Part shown: positions 51,712 to 60,783 of the stretch, one piece after another
Layout of the letters: each line of letters opens with the position of its first letter
Position numbering within the stretch: position 1 is the first letter of the stretch
Source of the DNA: Castellaniella sp. S9
GTDB taxonomy: Bacteria; Pseudomonadota; Gammaproteobacteria; Burkholderiales; Burkholderiaceae_B
DNA: 64,000 nucleotides
Direction: 5' to 3'
NCBI RefSeq assembly: GCF_027257175.1
Contig: NZ_JAPFGD010000005.1
Coordinates: 1 to 64,000 of the forward strand
Made by a program: the position numbers and the translations under genes
The notes under the pieces: model-generated
Told to the model about the DNA's origin: nothing
Database searches by the model: none
What the model saw: only the letters and a program-made list of their open reading frames with translations

Positions 51712-52845
51712 ATGGCCAATTCACTCGGTCAAACCACGGTCAACGCCGTGACCCAGCTATCCGTGCAACATTATTTCGACGAGGCGGTCCTTGCGCGCGA
51801 GCGCGAACGCATATTCGCGCGCAGCGCCCGCTACGTCGGCCACCAGCGCATGGTGCCCGAACCGGGCGACTGGCGCACCCTGGCCCACGAAGGCGGCGGC
51901 CGGGTCTTGCTGCGCGATGCGCAGGGCGTGCGGCTGCTGTCGAATGTCTGCCGCCACCGCCAGGCCCTGATGCTGGGCGCCCAGCGCGGCGACGACCCCG
52001 CCTGCGCCAGCGGCTCGCTGTGCGCCACGGGGGGCAACATCGTCTGCCCGATCCACCGCTGGACCTACGACACGCGCGGCAAGCTCCTCGGCGCGCCGCT
52101 ATTTCCCGAAAAGCCCGACCTGAGCCTGCAGGCGTATCCGCTGCAGGACTGCCACGGGCTGCTGTTCGAAGGCCCGCGCGACCCCCTGGCGGACATCGGC
52201 GAGCTGTTCGGCACCCCGGAATTCGATTTTTCGGATTATGTCCTGGACCACGTCGAGCTGCACCGCTGCCATTACAACTGGAAGACCTTCATCGAGGTCT
52301 ACCTCGAGGATTACCACGTCGGCCCCTTTCATCCGGGCCTCGGGCGCTTCGTGACCTGCGACGACCTGAGCTGGGAGTTCGGCGAGTTCCACAGCATGCA
52401 GCGCGTGGGCATCCACCAGGCCCTGGGCCAACCCGGCACCGACGTCTACAGCCAGTGGCACGACCGCCTGCTGCAATACCGCTCGGGCTCCGCGCCCGAT
52501 TTCGGCGCGATCTGGGTGACCTATTTTCCCACCCACATGATCGAGGTCTACCCCCACGTCCTCGTGCTGTCGACCCTGCATCCGGTCAGCCCCCGGGAAA
52601 CCATGAACGTCATCGAGTTCTACTATCCCGAGGACATCGTCGCCTTCGAGCGCGAGTTCATCGAGGCACAGCGCGCCGCCTACATGGAAACCGCCGTCGA
52701 GGACGACGAAATCGGCGAACGCATGGACGCCGGCCGCCTCGCGCTGCTGCGCCGCGGCGCCGACGAGGCGGGCCCCTACCAGAGCCCCCTCGAGGACGGC
52801 ATGGAGCATTTCCATGCCTGGTATCGCCGCATGATGGACGAGTGA
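51712..52845 (+). CDS. Rieske-type aromatic ring-hydroxylating-like oxygenase, alpha subunit
   Basis: A 377-residue Rieske oxygenase. The cluster ligands are Cys80 and His82 in NVCRHRQ and Cys112 and His115 in VCPIHRW. The loop between them is 29 residues, against about 16-17 in typical enzymes, and includes two extra cysteines. The catalytic domain has NWKTFIEVYLEDYHVGPFHPGL, taken as NWKTFIEVYLEDYHVGPFHP, with the mononuclear-iron histidines. GGGGGA precedes the ATG. No reductase or beta subunit is adjacent, so electron supply is from elsewhere. Substrate unknown; such lone alpha subunits act on aromatic rings, quaternary amines or other small molecules. Confidence 0.88.
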   Translation: MANSLGQTTVNAVTQLSVQHYFDEAVLARERERIFARSARYVGHQRMVPEPGDWRTLAHEGGGRVLLRDAQGVRLLSNVCRHRQALMLGAQRGDDPACASGSLCATGGNIVCPIHRWTYDTRGKLLGAPLFPEKPDLSLQAYPLQDCHGLLFEGPRDPLADIGELFGTPEFDFSDYVLDHVELHRCHYNWKTFIEVYLEDYHVGPFHPGLGRFVTCDDLSWEFGEFHSMQRVGIHQALGQPGTDVYSQWHDRLLQYRSGSAPDFGAIWVTYFPTHMIEVYPHVLVLSTLHPVSPRETMNVIEFYYPEDIVAFEREFIEAQRAAYMETAVEDDEIGERMDAGRLALLRRGADEAGPYQSPLEDGMEHFHAWYRRMMDE

Positions 52846-52856
52846 GCCGGGCTCAC
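52842..52856. repeat. Inverted repeat spanning two convergent stop codons
   Basis: GTGAGCC-G-GGCTCAC covers the TGA of the oxygenase gene and the TGA of sseA on the other strand. The 7-base arms could form a short bidirectional hairpin, but there is no T-run. Confidence 0.5.
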
Positions 52857-53719
52857 GCGCCCTGTGCCACGGGGCGCGTCGGCTCGCTGCACCACTCGCT
52901 CCAGGACCCGGGATACAGGGCGGAGCCCCGCAGGCCGGCCAGTTCCATGGCGAGCAGGTTGTGGCAGGCCGTGATGCCCGAACCGCACTGATGCACCACG
53001 CCGTGGTCCAGGCGATCACCCAGCAGGGCTTCGAACTCCTCGCGCAGGCGGGCGGGCGGCTTGAAGCGTCCGTCGGGCCCGATGTTGTCCTGGAAGGGCC
53101 GGTTCAGCGCGCCCGGGATGTGCCCGCCCACCGGATCCAGGGTCTCGGCCGCACCGCTGAAGCGATCGGCCGCCCGCGCATCCAGCACCGTGAAGCGCCG
53201 TTCGTCCAGGTTCGCCAGGACCGCGCGCGCATCCACCTGGGGCATCGAGGGCTTGCCCGAGAGCACGGTACCCTGAATGGCCTGGGCCTCGCTGAGCGCC
53301 GGATCCCGCCAGCCGGTTTCGGCCTCGCCACCGGCCGCGAGCCATGCCGCCCAGCCGCCGTCGAGCACCGCCACGGACTCGTGGCCCAGCCAGCGCAGCA
53401 TCCACCACAGGCGGGCGGCGAACATGCCGTTGCCGGCGTCGTAGACCACCACCTGGGTGCGCGCGGTCAGGCCCTGCGACCGCATCAGGGCCGCGAATTC
53501 GGTGCGTTCAGGCAGCGGATGGCGGCCGTTGCGGCCGGTGCGCGGGCCGCTGAGCCGGGTTTCCGGATCCAGGTACAGGGCTCCCGGGACATGCCCTGCC
53601 TCGTAGGCCCGCCGGCCCGCCTCATGGTCGGCCAGGTCGTGGCGGACATCGAACACCAGGCAGCCGGGCTTGGCCAGCCGCTCGCGCAGTTCCTCGGCTT
53701 GGATCAACAAGGCATTCAT
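52853..53719 (-). CDS. sseA: 3-mercaptopyruvate sulfurtransferase
   Basis: A 288-residue tandem-rhodanese protein. The C-terminal active loop is CGSGITA with the catalytic Cys245; the CGSGVT-type loop points to 3-mercaptopyruvate rather than thiosulfate (CRKGVT). LVFDVRHDLADHEAGRRAYEAGHVPGA, read as FDVRHDL and YEAGHVPGA, and VVYDAGNGMFAARLWWML mark the N-terminal half. It transfers sulfur to thiols or cyanide in the cytoplasm. It is two bases downstream of the EamA gene and converges with the oxygenase. Confidence 0.92.
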   Translation of the reverse strand: MNALLIQAEELRERLAKPGCLVFDVRHDLADHEAGRRAYEAGHVPGALYLDPETRLSGPRTGRNGRHPLPERTEFAALMRSQGLTARTQVVVYDAGNGMFAARLWWMLRWLGHESVAVLDGGWAAWLAAGGEAETGWRDPALSEAQAIQGTVLSGKPSMPQVDARAVLANLDERRFTVLDARAADRFSGAAETLDPVGGHIPGALNRPFQDNIGPDGRFKPPARLREEFEALLGDRLDHGVVHQCGSGITACHNLLAMELAGLRGSALYPGSWSEWCSEPTRPVAQGA

Positions 53720-53721
53720 GA

Positions 53722-54621
53722 CTATCGCACCTCCTGGGCGGTCTTGGGTGGGGACGAACCGGCGCCGCTCAGGATCCGCCCTTCGGTGTATGTGCGCCAG
53801 ATCGACAGCAGGCCCGATCCGATGATCAGGGCCATGCCGGCCCAGGCAAGGGTCGCGGGGCGGTCGCCCCAGAAGACGACCCCGATCAGGGCGGCAAAGA
53901 TGATGGTGGTGTACTGCAGCGCCGCCGTCAACAGCGTCGAGCCCAGCCCGAAGGCCCGGGTCATCGCCAATTGACCGACCAGGCCGGCACAGCCCAGGGC
54001 CACCAGCGCGCCAACCGTCGGCAGATCCAGCCAGCGCCAGCCGAGGACGCCCTGCCCCGCCAGGCCGCTGGCGCACACGCCGGCGGAAAACAGCAGCACG
54101 GTGCGCCATTCGGCCTCCCCGAGCCGGCCCAGCTGGCGGATCTGCATCATGGCCACCGCCGCAAGCCCGCCGGCGCCCAGCCCCATGAGGGCGGCGAGCC
54201 ACTGCTCGCGCTCGATGCTGGGGCGCAACACGCCCAACACCCCCAGGAACCCGGCCAACACCGCCAGGATGCGCACCGGGTCGCGCTGTGAACCACCCCA
54301 GCCCAGCATCCAGCCGGCGATGAACAAGGGGGCGGTGTAATTGAGGCTGATGGCGGTGGGCAGCGGCAGGTGCGCGAGCGCAAAAAAACCCAGCCACATC
54401 GAGGCGATGCCGCTGAGGTTGCGCCAGATGTGCGGGCGCCAGCTGCGCGGCCGCAATTGGCGTCGGGTGGCCAGCGCCCAGGAACACAACAGCAGGACGG
54501 ACGGAATGCCGCGAAAGAGGACGATCTCGGGCAGGCTCGCGCCCAGATCCGCGGCAATCTTCACGCACGCGCCCATGATGGCGAACATGGCGCACGCCAA
54601 CAACATCCACAATGACTGCAT
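53722..54621 (-). CDS. EamA/DMT-family transporter
   Basis: A 299-residue inner-membrane protein with about ten hydrophobic helices in two EamA repeats. LLACAMFAIMGACVKIA and PTAISLNYTAPLFIAGWMLG mark the first repeat; LLTAALQYTTIIFAALIGVVFWGD marks the second, taken as LLTAALQYTTIIFAALIGVV. Members move metabolites such as amino acids or S-adenosylmethionine. The start MQSLWMLL at 54621 avoids nine polar residues of an upstream frame. It is followed by sseA, so a link to sulfur compounds is possible but unproven. It is divergent from htpX. Confidence 0.87.
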   Translation of the reverse strand: MQSLWMLLACAMFAIMGACVKIAADLGASLPEIVLFRGIPSVLLLCSWALATRRQLRPRSWRPHIWRNLSGIASMWLGFFALAHLPLPTAISLNYTAPLFIAGWMLGWGGSQRDPVRILAVLAGFLGVLGVLRPSIEREQWLAALMGLGAGGLAAVAMMQIRQLGRLGEAEWRTVLLFSAGVCASGLAGQGVLGWRWLDLPTVGALVALGCAGLVGQLAMTRAFGLGSTLLTAALQYTTIIFAALIGVVFWGDRPATLAWAGMALIIGSGLLSIWRTYTEGRILSGAGSSPPKTAQEVR

Positions 54622-54713
54622 GCTCGTCGTAGGTCGCGGAAGACACAAACCAGGAAGTCGATACTATACACTTTGGTTATCGCACGATCGTCTTCCCCGC
54701 GGGGTCCCATTTC

Positions 54714-55592
54714 ATGAAAAGAATCGTCCTGTTCCTGGCAACCAACCTGGCCGTCATGCTGGTGCTCAGCATCACCATGAACATCCTGGGCGTCGGCCGC
54801 TACCTCACCGCCAACGGCATCGATCCGGTCCAGCTGCTGATCTTTTCGGGGATGATCGGCTTCGTCGGCGCCTTCATTTCGCTGCTGACCAGCAAGTGGA
54901 TGGCCAAAATGAGCACCGGCGCCCAGGTCATCGATCCGCGCGCGCCGCGCAACGCCCGCGAAGCCTGGCTGGTCGACACGGTCCACCAGCTGGCCGACCG
55001 CGCCGGGATCGGCCGTCCCGAGGTCGCCATCTACGAAGGCGCGCCCAACGCCTTCGCCACCGGGGCCTTCCGCAACGACTCGTTGGTGGCGGTCTCGACC
55101 GGGCTGCTGTCCTCCATGACCGAGGAGGAAGTCACGGCGGTGCTCGGCCACGAGGTGGCCCACATCGCCAACGGCGACATGGTGACCCTCACGCTGATCC
55201 AGGGCGTGGTCAACACCTTCGTGATTTTTCTTTCGCGCATCGTCGGCTACTTCGTCGACCGCGCAATCCTCAAGAACGATCGCGGCGTCGGCATGGGCTA
55301 CTACCTGACCGTCATCGCCTGCGAGATTTTCTTCGGTGTCCTGGCCTCGATCATCGTCGCCTGGTTCTCGCGCCGCCGCGAGTTCCGCGCCGACGCCGGA
55401 TCGGCCCATCTGCTGGGGGCGCGCGAGCCCATGATCCATGCGCTGGCGCGCCTGGGCGGCCTGCAGGCAGGCGAACTGCCCAAATCCTTCCAGGCTGCGG
55501 GCATCACGGGCGGCGCGATCGGCGCCCTGTTCGCCTCGCACCCGCCCATCGAGGCCCGCATCGAGGCCTTGCGGGCGCTGCGCGCCCAATAG
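54714..55592 (+). CDS. htpX: Membrane zinc metalloprotease HtpX
   Basis: A 292-residue M48 protease, same size as E. coli HtpX (293). The zinc motif is GHEVAH (His146, Glu147, His150). Membrane helices lie at about 5-22, 35-58, 155-175 and 190-212. [16 protein letters not shown] supplies the third zinc ligand. It degrades misfolded inner-membrane proteins with FtsH. No clear sigma32 or Cpx site was seen. It is divergent from the EamA gene and followed by a large hairpin before the next gene. Confidence 0.94.
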   Translation: MKRIVLFLATNLAVMLVLSITMNILGVGRYLTANGIDPVQLLIFSGMIGFVGAFISLLTSKWMAKMSTGAQVIDPRAPRNAREAWLVDTVHQLADRAGIGRPEVAIYEGAPNAFATGAFRNDSLVAVSTGLLSSMTEEEVTAVLGHEVAHIANGDMVTLTLIQGVVNTFVIFLSRIVGYFVDRAILKNDRGVGMGYYLTVIACEIFFGVLASIIVAWFSRRREFRADAGSAHLLGAREPMIHALARLGGLQAGELPKSFQAAGITGGAIGALFASHPPIEARIEALRALRAQ

Positions 55593-55599
55593 ACGCGCA

Positions 55600-55630
55600 G
55601 GCCGCCGCCCTGAGCCACCGGGCGGCGGCC
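55600..55630 (+). repeat. Large GC hairpin between htpX and the Na/Pi gene
   Basis: Perfect 11-base arms (GGCCGCCGCCC / GGGCGGCGGCC) around a 9-base loop, starting eight bases after the htpX stop. No T-run follows, so it is at most a weak or Rho-assisted terminator, or an mRNA 3'-end stabiliser. Confidence 0.55.
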
Positions 55631-55646
55631 CCGCCGTCCGGACACC

Positions 55647-57308
55647 ATGAAAGAACTCCAGGTCATCCTCGGTTTCGGCGGCTATGTCGCCCTGCTGCTA
55701 TGGGGCGTCCACATGGTGCAGACCGGCGTGCAGCGCGCCTACGGCAAGGCGCTGGGGATATGGCTCGCCCGCGCGCTGGGGAACCCTCTGCGCGCCTTTC
55801 TGACGGGCCTGGCGATCACGGCGGCGATCCAGAGCAGCACGGCCACCGGCCTCATGATCACGGGCCTGGCCTCCAACGGACTGGTGGCCGTGGCGCCGGG
55901 CCTGGCCGCCATGCTGGGCGCCAACGTAGGCACCACGCTGATCGTCCAGGTCCTGTCCTTCAATCCGACCTTCCTCGCCCCGGGCCTGATCCTCGTGGGG
56001 GTGTGGATGTTCCGCCACTATGCCCCCGGACGCGCCCGCGACCTGGGCCGCACGCTGGTGGGGCTCGGCCTGCTGCTCCTCGCCCTGGACCAGCTGGTCT
56101 CGATGTTCGAGCCGCTCAAGAGCGCCCCGCTGCTGGCCCTGGCCCTCGAAGCGCTGGAACAGGCGCCGGTGCTGGCGCTCATCGCCAGCGCGGTTCTCGC
56201 CTGGGCCTCGCACTCCAGCGTGGCCGTCGTGATTCTGATCATGTCCCTCGCTCATCACGGGCTGGCGCAGCCTGCGCTAGCCTACGCGCTGGTCCTGGGC
56301 GCCAATCTCGGGACGGCCATCAACCCCGTGCTGGAAGGCGTCAGCGACAAGAACCCCGCCTCGCGGCGCCTGCCCGTCGGCAACCTCGGCACCCGCCTGG
56401 CGGGCTGCATCGCCGGCATAGCGGCGCTGCCCTGGGCGGATGGCATGATGGGCCTGCTGGGCAGCGATCCGGCCCACGCCGTCGCCAATTTCCATGTCCT
56501 GTTCAACGTGCTGGTCGCGGCCTGCTTCATGCCGCTGCTGCGGCCCTACGCCCACGTGCTGACGCGGCTTTTACCGCATCAGGGCGACCCCAATGATCCC
56601 GCGCTGCCGATCTACCTGGACGTCTCGGCCCATGAAGTCCCGGCCGTGGCCATGGGCCAGGCGGCCCGCGAGGCGCTGCGCCTGACCGATCTGCTGCAAG
56701 AGTCCCTGCAATCCACGCAAAGCGCCCTGCTGGAGGAGAACAGCCAGGCGGGCAGCCACGCCCGCTATCTGAACAGCGCCATCGATCAGCTCGAGCTGTC
56801 GATCACCGGATACCTGGCCAAGCTCGACCAGGAGAGCCTCAGCGCCGAGGACCAGCAATACCTGAAGACCATCCTGACCTTTTCCATGAACATGTCTCAC
56901 GCCGCGGGCCTGGCAGGCATGGGCCTGCTGGGCCACGCGACCCAGCTGCGCCGGACGCACTGGGTGCTGGAACCGGCGCAGCGCGAGGAGCTGCGCACCA
57001 CCCTCGAGCGCCTGCGGCACAACCTGAGGCAGGCGTCGGCGCTGTTCGTGTCGGGCGACCGGGACGCCGCCCGGCGGCTGGCCTTCGAAAAGGACTATTT
57101 CCGCACGCTGGAAGCCCATGCGGCCGACCGCCACCTGGAACGCATCAAGGCGGGACACCTGGAGGCCGCCGACGTCGGCGCGTTCTACCTGAACATCCTG
57201 CGCGATGCGAGCAGCGTGAACGCCTGCCTGATCAACGCCTCGGCCTACCCCATCCTCGAGCGCCACGGCGAACTGCGCCCCAACCGCCTGCGCGATCCCG
57301 CAGCCTGA
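55647..57308 (+). CDS. Na+/phosphate cotransporter-family protein with PhoU-like domain
   Basis: A 553-residue protein. Residues about 1-310 form the NptA/Na-Pi transporter domain with the paired motifs AAIQSSTATGLM (about 60) and ASHSSVAVVILIM (about 190), each the QSS-type inverted repeat element. A helical PhoU-like domain follows (about 345-540; ARYLNSAIDQLELSITGYL and MNMSHAAGLAGMGLLG). Homologues (YjbB in E. coli) export phosphate when it is in excess. The ATG follows htpX by 54 bases. It converges with polA over an inverted repeat at 57305-57328. Transport direction is inferred from YjbB. Confidence 0.9.
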   Translation: MKELQVILGFGGYVALLLWGVHMVQTGVQRAYGKALGIWLARALGNPLRAFLTGLAITAAIQSSTATGLMITGLASNGLVAVAPGLAAMLGANVGTTLIVQVLSFNPTFLAPGLILVGVWMFRHYAPGRARDLGRTLVGLGLLLLALDQLVSMFEPLKSAPLLALALEALEQAPVLALIASAVLAWASHSSVAVVILIMSLAHHGLAQPALAYALVLGANLGTAINPVLEGVSDKNPASRRLPVGNLGTRLAGCIAGIAALPWADGMMGLLGSDPAHAVANFHVLFNVLVAACFMPLLRPYAHVLTRLLPHQGDPNDPALPIYLDVSAHEVPAVAMGQAAREALRLTDLLQESLQSTQSALLEENSQAGSHARYLNSAIDQLELSITGYLAKLDQESLSAEDQQYLKTILTFSMNMSHAAGLAGMGLLGHATQLRRTHWVLEPAQREELRTTLERLRHNLRQASALFVSGDRDAARRLAFEKDYFRTLEAHAADRHLERIKAGHLEAADVGAFYLNILRDASSVNACLINASAYPILERHGELRPNRLRDPAA

Positions 57309-57328
57309 GCCGCGGGCGCCGGGCTCAG
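57305..57328. repeat. Inverted repeat spanning convergent stops of Na/Pi gene and polA
   Basis: CTGAGCC (57305-57311) and GGCTCAG (57322-57328) are perfect arms that include both stop codons; the loop holds GGCGCC. It may act as a bidirectional hairpin. No T-run. Confidence 0.5.
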
Positions 57329-60048
57329 TGCGCCTCGCCCCAGTTCGCCCCGACCCCGACCTCGGCGACCAGGGGCACGGCCAGTTCGGCCACGCCGGCC
57401 ATCAGGACCGGCACGTGGGCGCGCAGGCGCTCGACCTCGTCCTCGACCGCGTCGAACACCAGTTCGTCATGCACCTGCATCACCATGAGGCTGCGCAGGC
57501 CCTCGGCCCGCAGCCAGTCCTGCACCGCGACCATGGCCATCTTGATGAGGTCCGCCGCCGTCCCCTGCATCGGTGCATTGATGGCCGCGCGCTCGGCCGC
57601 CGCGGCGCGCGGGCCCTTGGCGCCGGAGGACAGCTCGGGAAAATGCAGCCGGCGCCCGAACACCGTCTGCACATAACCCTGTTCGCGGGCCTGTTTGCGA
57701 ATGCGGTCCATGTACTCGGCCACGCCCGGGTAGCGCATGAAGTAGCGGTCGATATAGGATTTCGCCGCGGCGCGCGTGATGCCCAGGTTCGAGGCCAGGC
57801 CGAATTCGCCCATGCCGTAGATCAGGCCGAAATTGATCGCCTTGGCCGCGCGGCGCTGGTCGGCGCCCACCTCGTCCAGGGGCAGGCCGAACACCTCGGC
57901 CGCCGTGGCGCGGTGGATGTCCAGGCCCTCGGCGAACGCCCGCCGCAGGTTCTCGTCGCCCGACACGTGCGCCATGACGCGCAATTCGATCTGCGAATAG
58001 TCCGCCGACACGATGCGCCCCAGGCTGGACACGAAGGCCGCGCGCACGCGGCGGCCCTCGGCCGTGCGCACGGGAATGTTTTGCAGGTTGGGGTCCGAGG
58101 AGGCGAGGCGGCCGGTGATGACCGCCGCCTGCGCATAACGGGTATGCACGCGGCCGCTGCGGGCATCGACCATGCGCGGCAGCTTGTCCGTATACGTGGA
58201 TTTGAGCTTGGCGATGCCCCGGTATTCGAGCAGCAGCCGCGGCAGCGGATAGTCCGCCGCCAGGCGGCTGAGCACGTCCTCATCGGTCGAGGGCGCGCCG
58301 CCGGCCGTTTTGCGCAGCACCGGCAGCTGCATGCGCTGGAACAGGATCTCGCCCAGCTGCTTGGGCGAATTCAGGTTGAAGGGCTGGCCGGCCAGGGCGT
58401 GGGCCTCGCCCTCGAGCACGAGCATCTGCCGGCCGAGTTCGTGGCTTTGCGCGGCCAGGACCTCGACGTCGATGGCCACGCCGTTGCGTTCGATGGTGGT
58501 CAGCACGTCCGAGGTCTGGATCTCGAGCCGATAGATGCGCGCCAGGCCTTCATCGGCGCAGATCTTGGGATACAGCACCTCGTGCAGGCGAAAAGTGAAA
58601 TCCGCGTCCTCCGCCCCGTAGTGGGCCGCGCGCTCGAGATCGACCTCGTCGAAGCCGATCTGCCGGGCGCCCTTGCCGCACAGGTCCTCGTACGTCGTGC
58701 CGGTCACGCCCAGCCAGCGCTGGCCGAGCTCCTGCATGTTCACGCGCCGGTGGGACTCCAGGACATACGCCTGCAGCATGGTGTCGTGCTGCACGCCGCG
58801 CAGGGCCACCCCCTCGTTGGCGAGGACGTGCGCGTCGTATTTTGCATGGTGCAGGAGCTTTGCCGCGCCGGGGTCCTCGAGCCAGGGCCGCAGGCGCTCG
58901 AGGACCAGCTCGCGCGCCAGCTGCTGGGGCTTGTCGGGCCCGCGATGGCCGACGGGGATGTAGCAGGCGCGGCCGGCCTCGACGGACAGCGACAGGCCCA
59001 CCAGGCGCGCGGCCATCGGATCGAGGCTGGTGGTCTCGGTATCCAGCGCGGCCAGCGGCGCCGCACGCACGCGGTCGAGCCAGCGATCCAGGCTGTCGAC
59101 GTCGAGCACGGTCTCGTAATCGATGTCCGCCGGCGCCGACGGCGGCTGGGCCGCAATGCGGGCGTCCTGCGCCGGTATGCGCTGCGGGTCGCCGGTGACC
59201 TCGCGCAGCCACGAGCGAAACCCGTAGGTCTCGTAGAGCCGCAGCAAGGTGTCGTGATCCGGGGCCTTGAGCGCGAGGGCCGCCGGCTGCAATGCCTCGG
59301 GCAGTTCGCAGTCCAGCCGGACGGTCAGCAGGTCGCGGGTCATGGGAAAATTGGGCACGGCCGCGCGCAGATTGTCGCCGGCCACGCCCTTGATTTCACC
59401 CGCCCGGGCGATCAGCGTATCGATGTCGCCGTAGGTCGCCAGCCACTTCGCCGCGGTCTTGGGGCCGACCTTGTCCACGCCGGGCACATTATCCACGGTA
59501 TCGCCCGTGAGCATCAGGAAATCGACGATGCGCTCGGGCGGCACGCCGAACTTGCGCATCACGCCCGCCACGTCCTGGCGCTCGCCGGACATGGTGTTGA
59601 TGAGCTCGACCCGGTCGTCGACCAGCTGGGCCAGATCCTTGTCGCCCGTCGAGATGATGGTGTGGAAGCCCTCGCCGCTGGCCTGGCGGGCCAGCGTGCC
59701 GATCACGTCGTCGGCCTCGACGCCCGGCTGGACGATCACGGTCCAGCCCAGGGCCGCCGCCGCCTCGTGGATGGGCGGGATCTGCGCCCGCAGGTCATCG
59801 GGCATGGACGGGCGGTGGGCCTTGTACTCGGGATACATGTGCTCACGAAAAGAGCCCCCGGGCGCATCGAAGATGCAGGCGCCGTAAGCCGCCTCGTCCT
59901 TGTAATCCTCAAGCAGTCTCCTTAACATGGAGATGACACCGTAGAGGGCCCCGGTCGGGTCCCCGCGCGCATTGCGCAGATCGGGCATCGCATGATAGGC
60001 ACGATAAAGATAGCTCGACCCATCCACCAGCAACAAGGTTTTTTTCAT
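57325..60048 (-). CDS. polA: DNA polymerase I
   Basis: A 907-residue Pol I (E. coli 928) with all three domains. The 5'-nuclease has LLLVDGSSYLYRAYHAM and GDKDLAQLVDD. The 3'-5' exonuclease keeps its Asp-x-Glu in LDTETTSLDP (about 348). The polymerase has SADYSQIELRVMAHVSGD, AAKAINFGLIYGMG and QVHDELVFD. It fills repair gaps and removes RNA primers. The ATG at 60048 is the conserved MKKTLLLVDGSS start and lies inside the CATG that also starts the divergent LOG gene. It converges with the Na/Pi gene. Confidence 0.97.
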   Translation of the reverse strand: MKKTLLLVDGSSYLYRAYHAMPDLRNARGDPTGALYGVISMLRRLLEDYKDEAAYGACIFDAPGGSFREHMYPEYKAHRPSMPDDLRAQIPPIHEAAAALGWTVIVQPGVEADDVIGTLARQASGEGFHTIISTGDKDLAQLVDDRVELINTMSGERQDVAGVMRKFGVPPERIVDFLMLTGDTVDNVPGVDKVGPKTAAKWLATYGDIDTLIARAGEIKGVAGDNLRAAVPNFPMTRDLLTVRLDCELPEALQPAALALKAPDHDTLLRLYETYGFRSWLREVTGDPQRIPAQDARIAAQPPSAPADIDYETVLDVDSLDRWLDRVRAAPLAALDTETTSLDPMAARLVGLSLSVEAGRACYIPVGHRGPDKPQQLARELVLERLRPWLEDPGAAKLLHHAKYDAHVLANEGVALRGVQHDTMLQAYVLESHRRVNMQELGQRWLGVTGTTYEDLCGKGARQIGFDEVDLERAAHYGAEDADFTFRLHEVLYPKICADEGLARIYRLEIQTSDVLTTIERNGVAIDVEVLAAQSHELGRQMLVLEGEAHALAGQPFNLNSPKQLGEILFQRMQLPVLRKTAGGAPSTDEDVLSRLAADYPLPRLLLEYRGIAKLKSTYTDKLPRMVDARSGRVHTRYAQAAVITGRLASSDPNLQNIPVRTAEGRRVRAAFVSSLGRIVSADYSQIELRVMAHVSGDENLRRAFAEGLDIHRATAAEVFGLPLDEVGADQRRAAKAINFGLIYGMGEFGLASNLGITRAAAKSYIDRYFMRYPGVAEYMDRIRKQAREQGYVQTVFGRRLHFPELSSGAKGPRAAAAERAAINAPMQGTAADLIKMAMVAVQDWLRAEGLRSLMVMQVHDELVFDAVEDEVERLRAHVPVLMAGVAELAVPLVAEVGVGANWGEAH

Positions 60049-60718
60049 GGCTAACAATAAGACGACACGGGTTTCGGCAGAACAACAGATTCCCACGATT
60101 ATCTCAGAGATGACGACGGCGGCTCAGGCTTTTCGGCATATCGGCCTGGGCGTCAGCGTCTTCGGCAGCGCCCGCATCCCGCGCGGGCACCCTTACTACG
60201 ACCTCGGCATCGAGATCGGCGCACGCATCGCCCAGTTGGGCCTGCCGATGATCGCCGGCGGCGGCCCGGGCCTCATGGAGGCCGCCAACCGCGGCGCCTA
60301 CGAGGCGGGCGGGCGCAGCATCGGCCTCAACATCCGGCTGCCGCGTGAAAAGCGCGACAATACCTACCAGACCGACAGCCTGCATTTCGAATACTTTTAT
60401 TCACGCAAGGCCTCGTTCTTCATGCACAGCCTCGCCTATGTGGTGCTGCCGGGGGGATTCGGCACGCTGGACGAGGTCTTCGAGGCCATCACGCTGGTCC
60501 AGACGCTCAAGCAACCGCCGGCGCCCATCATCCTGGTCGGCGTGGACTTCTGGTCGGGCCTGATGGACTGGGTGCGCGACCAGTTGCTGGCCAACGGCAT
60601 GATCAGCCCCTACGACCTCGACCTGATCCTGGTGACCGACGACCTGGACGAAATCGTCCGGCTGATCCAGGACGCCGCCCAGATCGAGCCCAACCGCGAG
60701 CCCGCCCTGCCCGAATGA
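60047..60718 (+). CDS. LOG-family (TIGR00730) nucleotide phosphoribohydrolase
   Basis: A 223-residue Rossmann-like LOG protein. The PGGFGTLDE motif (about 139-147) and GGGPGLMEAANRGA (about 66-79) mark the nucleotide site. Relatives cleave N6-modified AMP to free the base (cytokinin LOG) or hydrolyse purine and pyrimidine monophosphates (PpnN). The ATG at 60047 overlaps the polA ATG head to head (CATG). AAGG lies eight bases upstream within polA. An alternative start is the ATG at 60110, which begins MTTAAQAFRHIG and would clear polA. Substrate is uncertain. Confidence 0.88.
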   Translation: MANNKTTRVSAEQQIPTIISEMTTAAQAFRHIGLGVSVFGSARIPRGHPYYDLGIEIGARIAQLGLPMIAGGGPGLMEAANRGAYEAGGRSIGLNIRLPREKRDNTYQTDSLHFEYFYSRKASFFMHSLAYVVLPGGFGTLDEVFEAITLVQTLKQPPAPIILVGVDFWSGLMDWVRDQLLANGMISPYDLDLILVTDDLDEIVRLIQDAAQIEPNREPALPE

Positions 60719-60783
60719 GGTTAAGATCACGCCTTGTCACGGCCGGCACGGCATGAGCACGCCCGGCGATTTCGGAGGACACT

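Noticed and set aside
54622-54713. Sigma32 or Cpx promoter for htpX
   Set aside because: TCCCATTT resembles a sigma32 -10 but no CTTGAA lies at the right distance, and no tandem GTAAA Cpx box is present.
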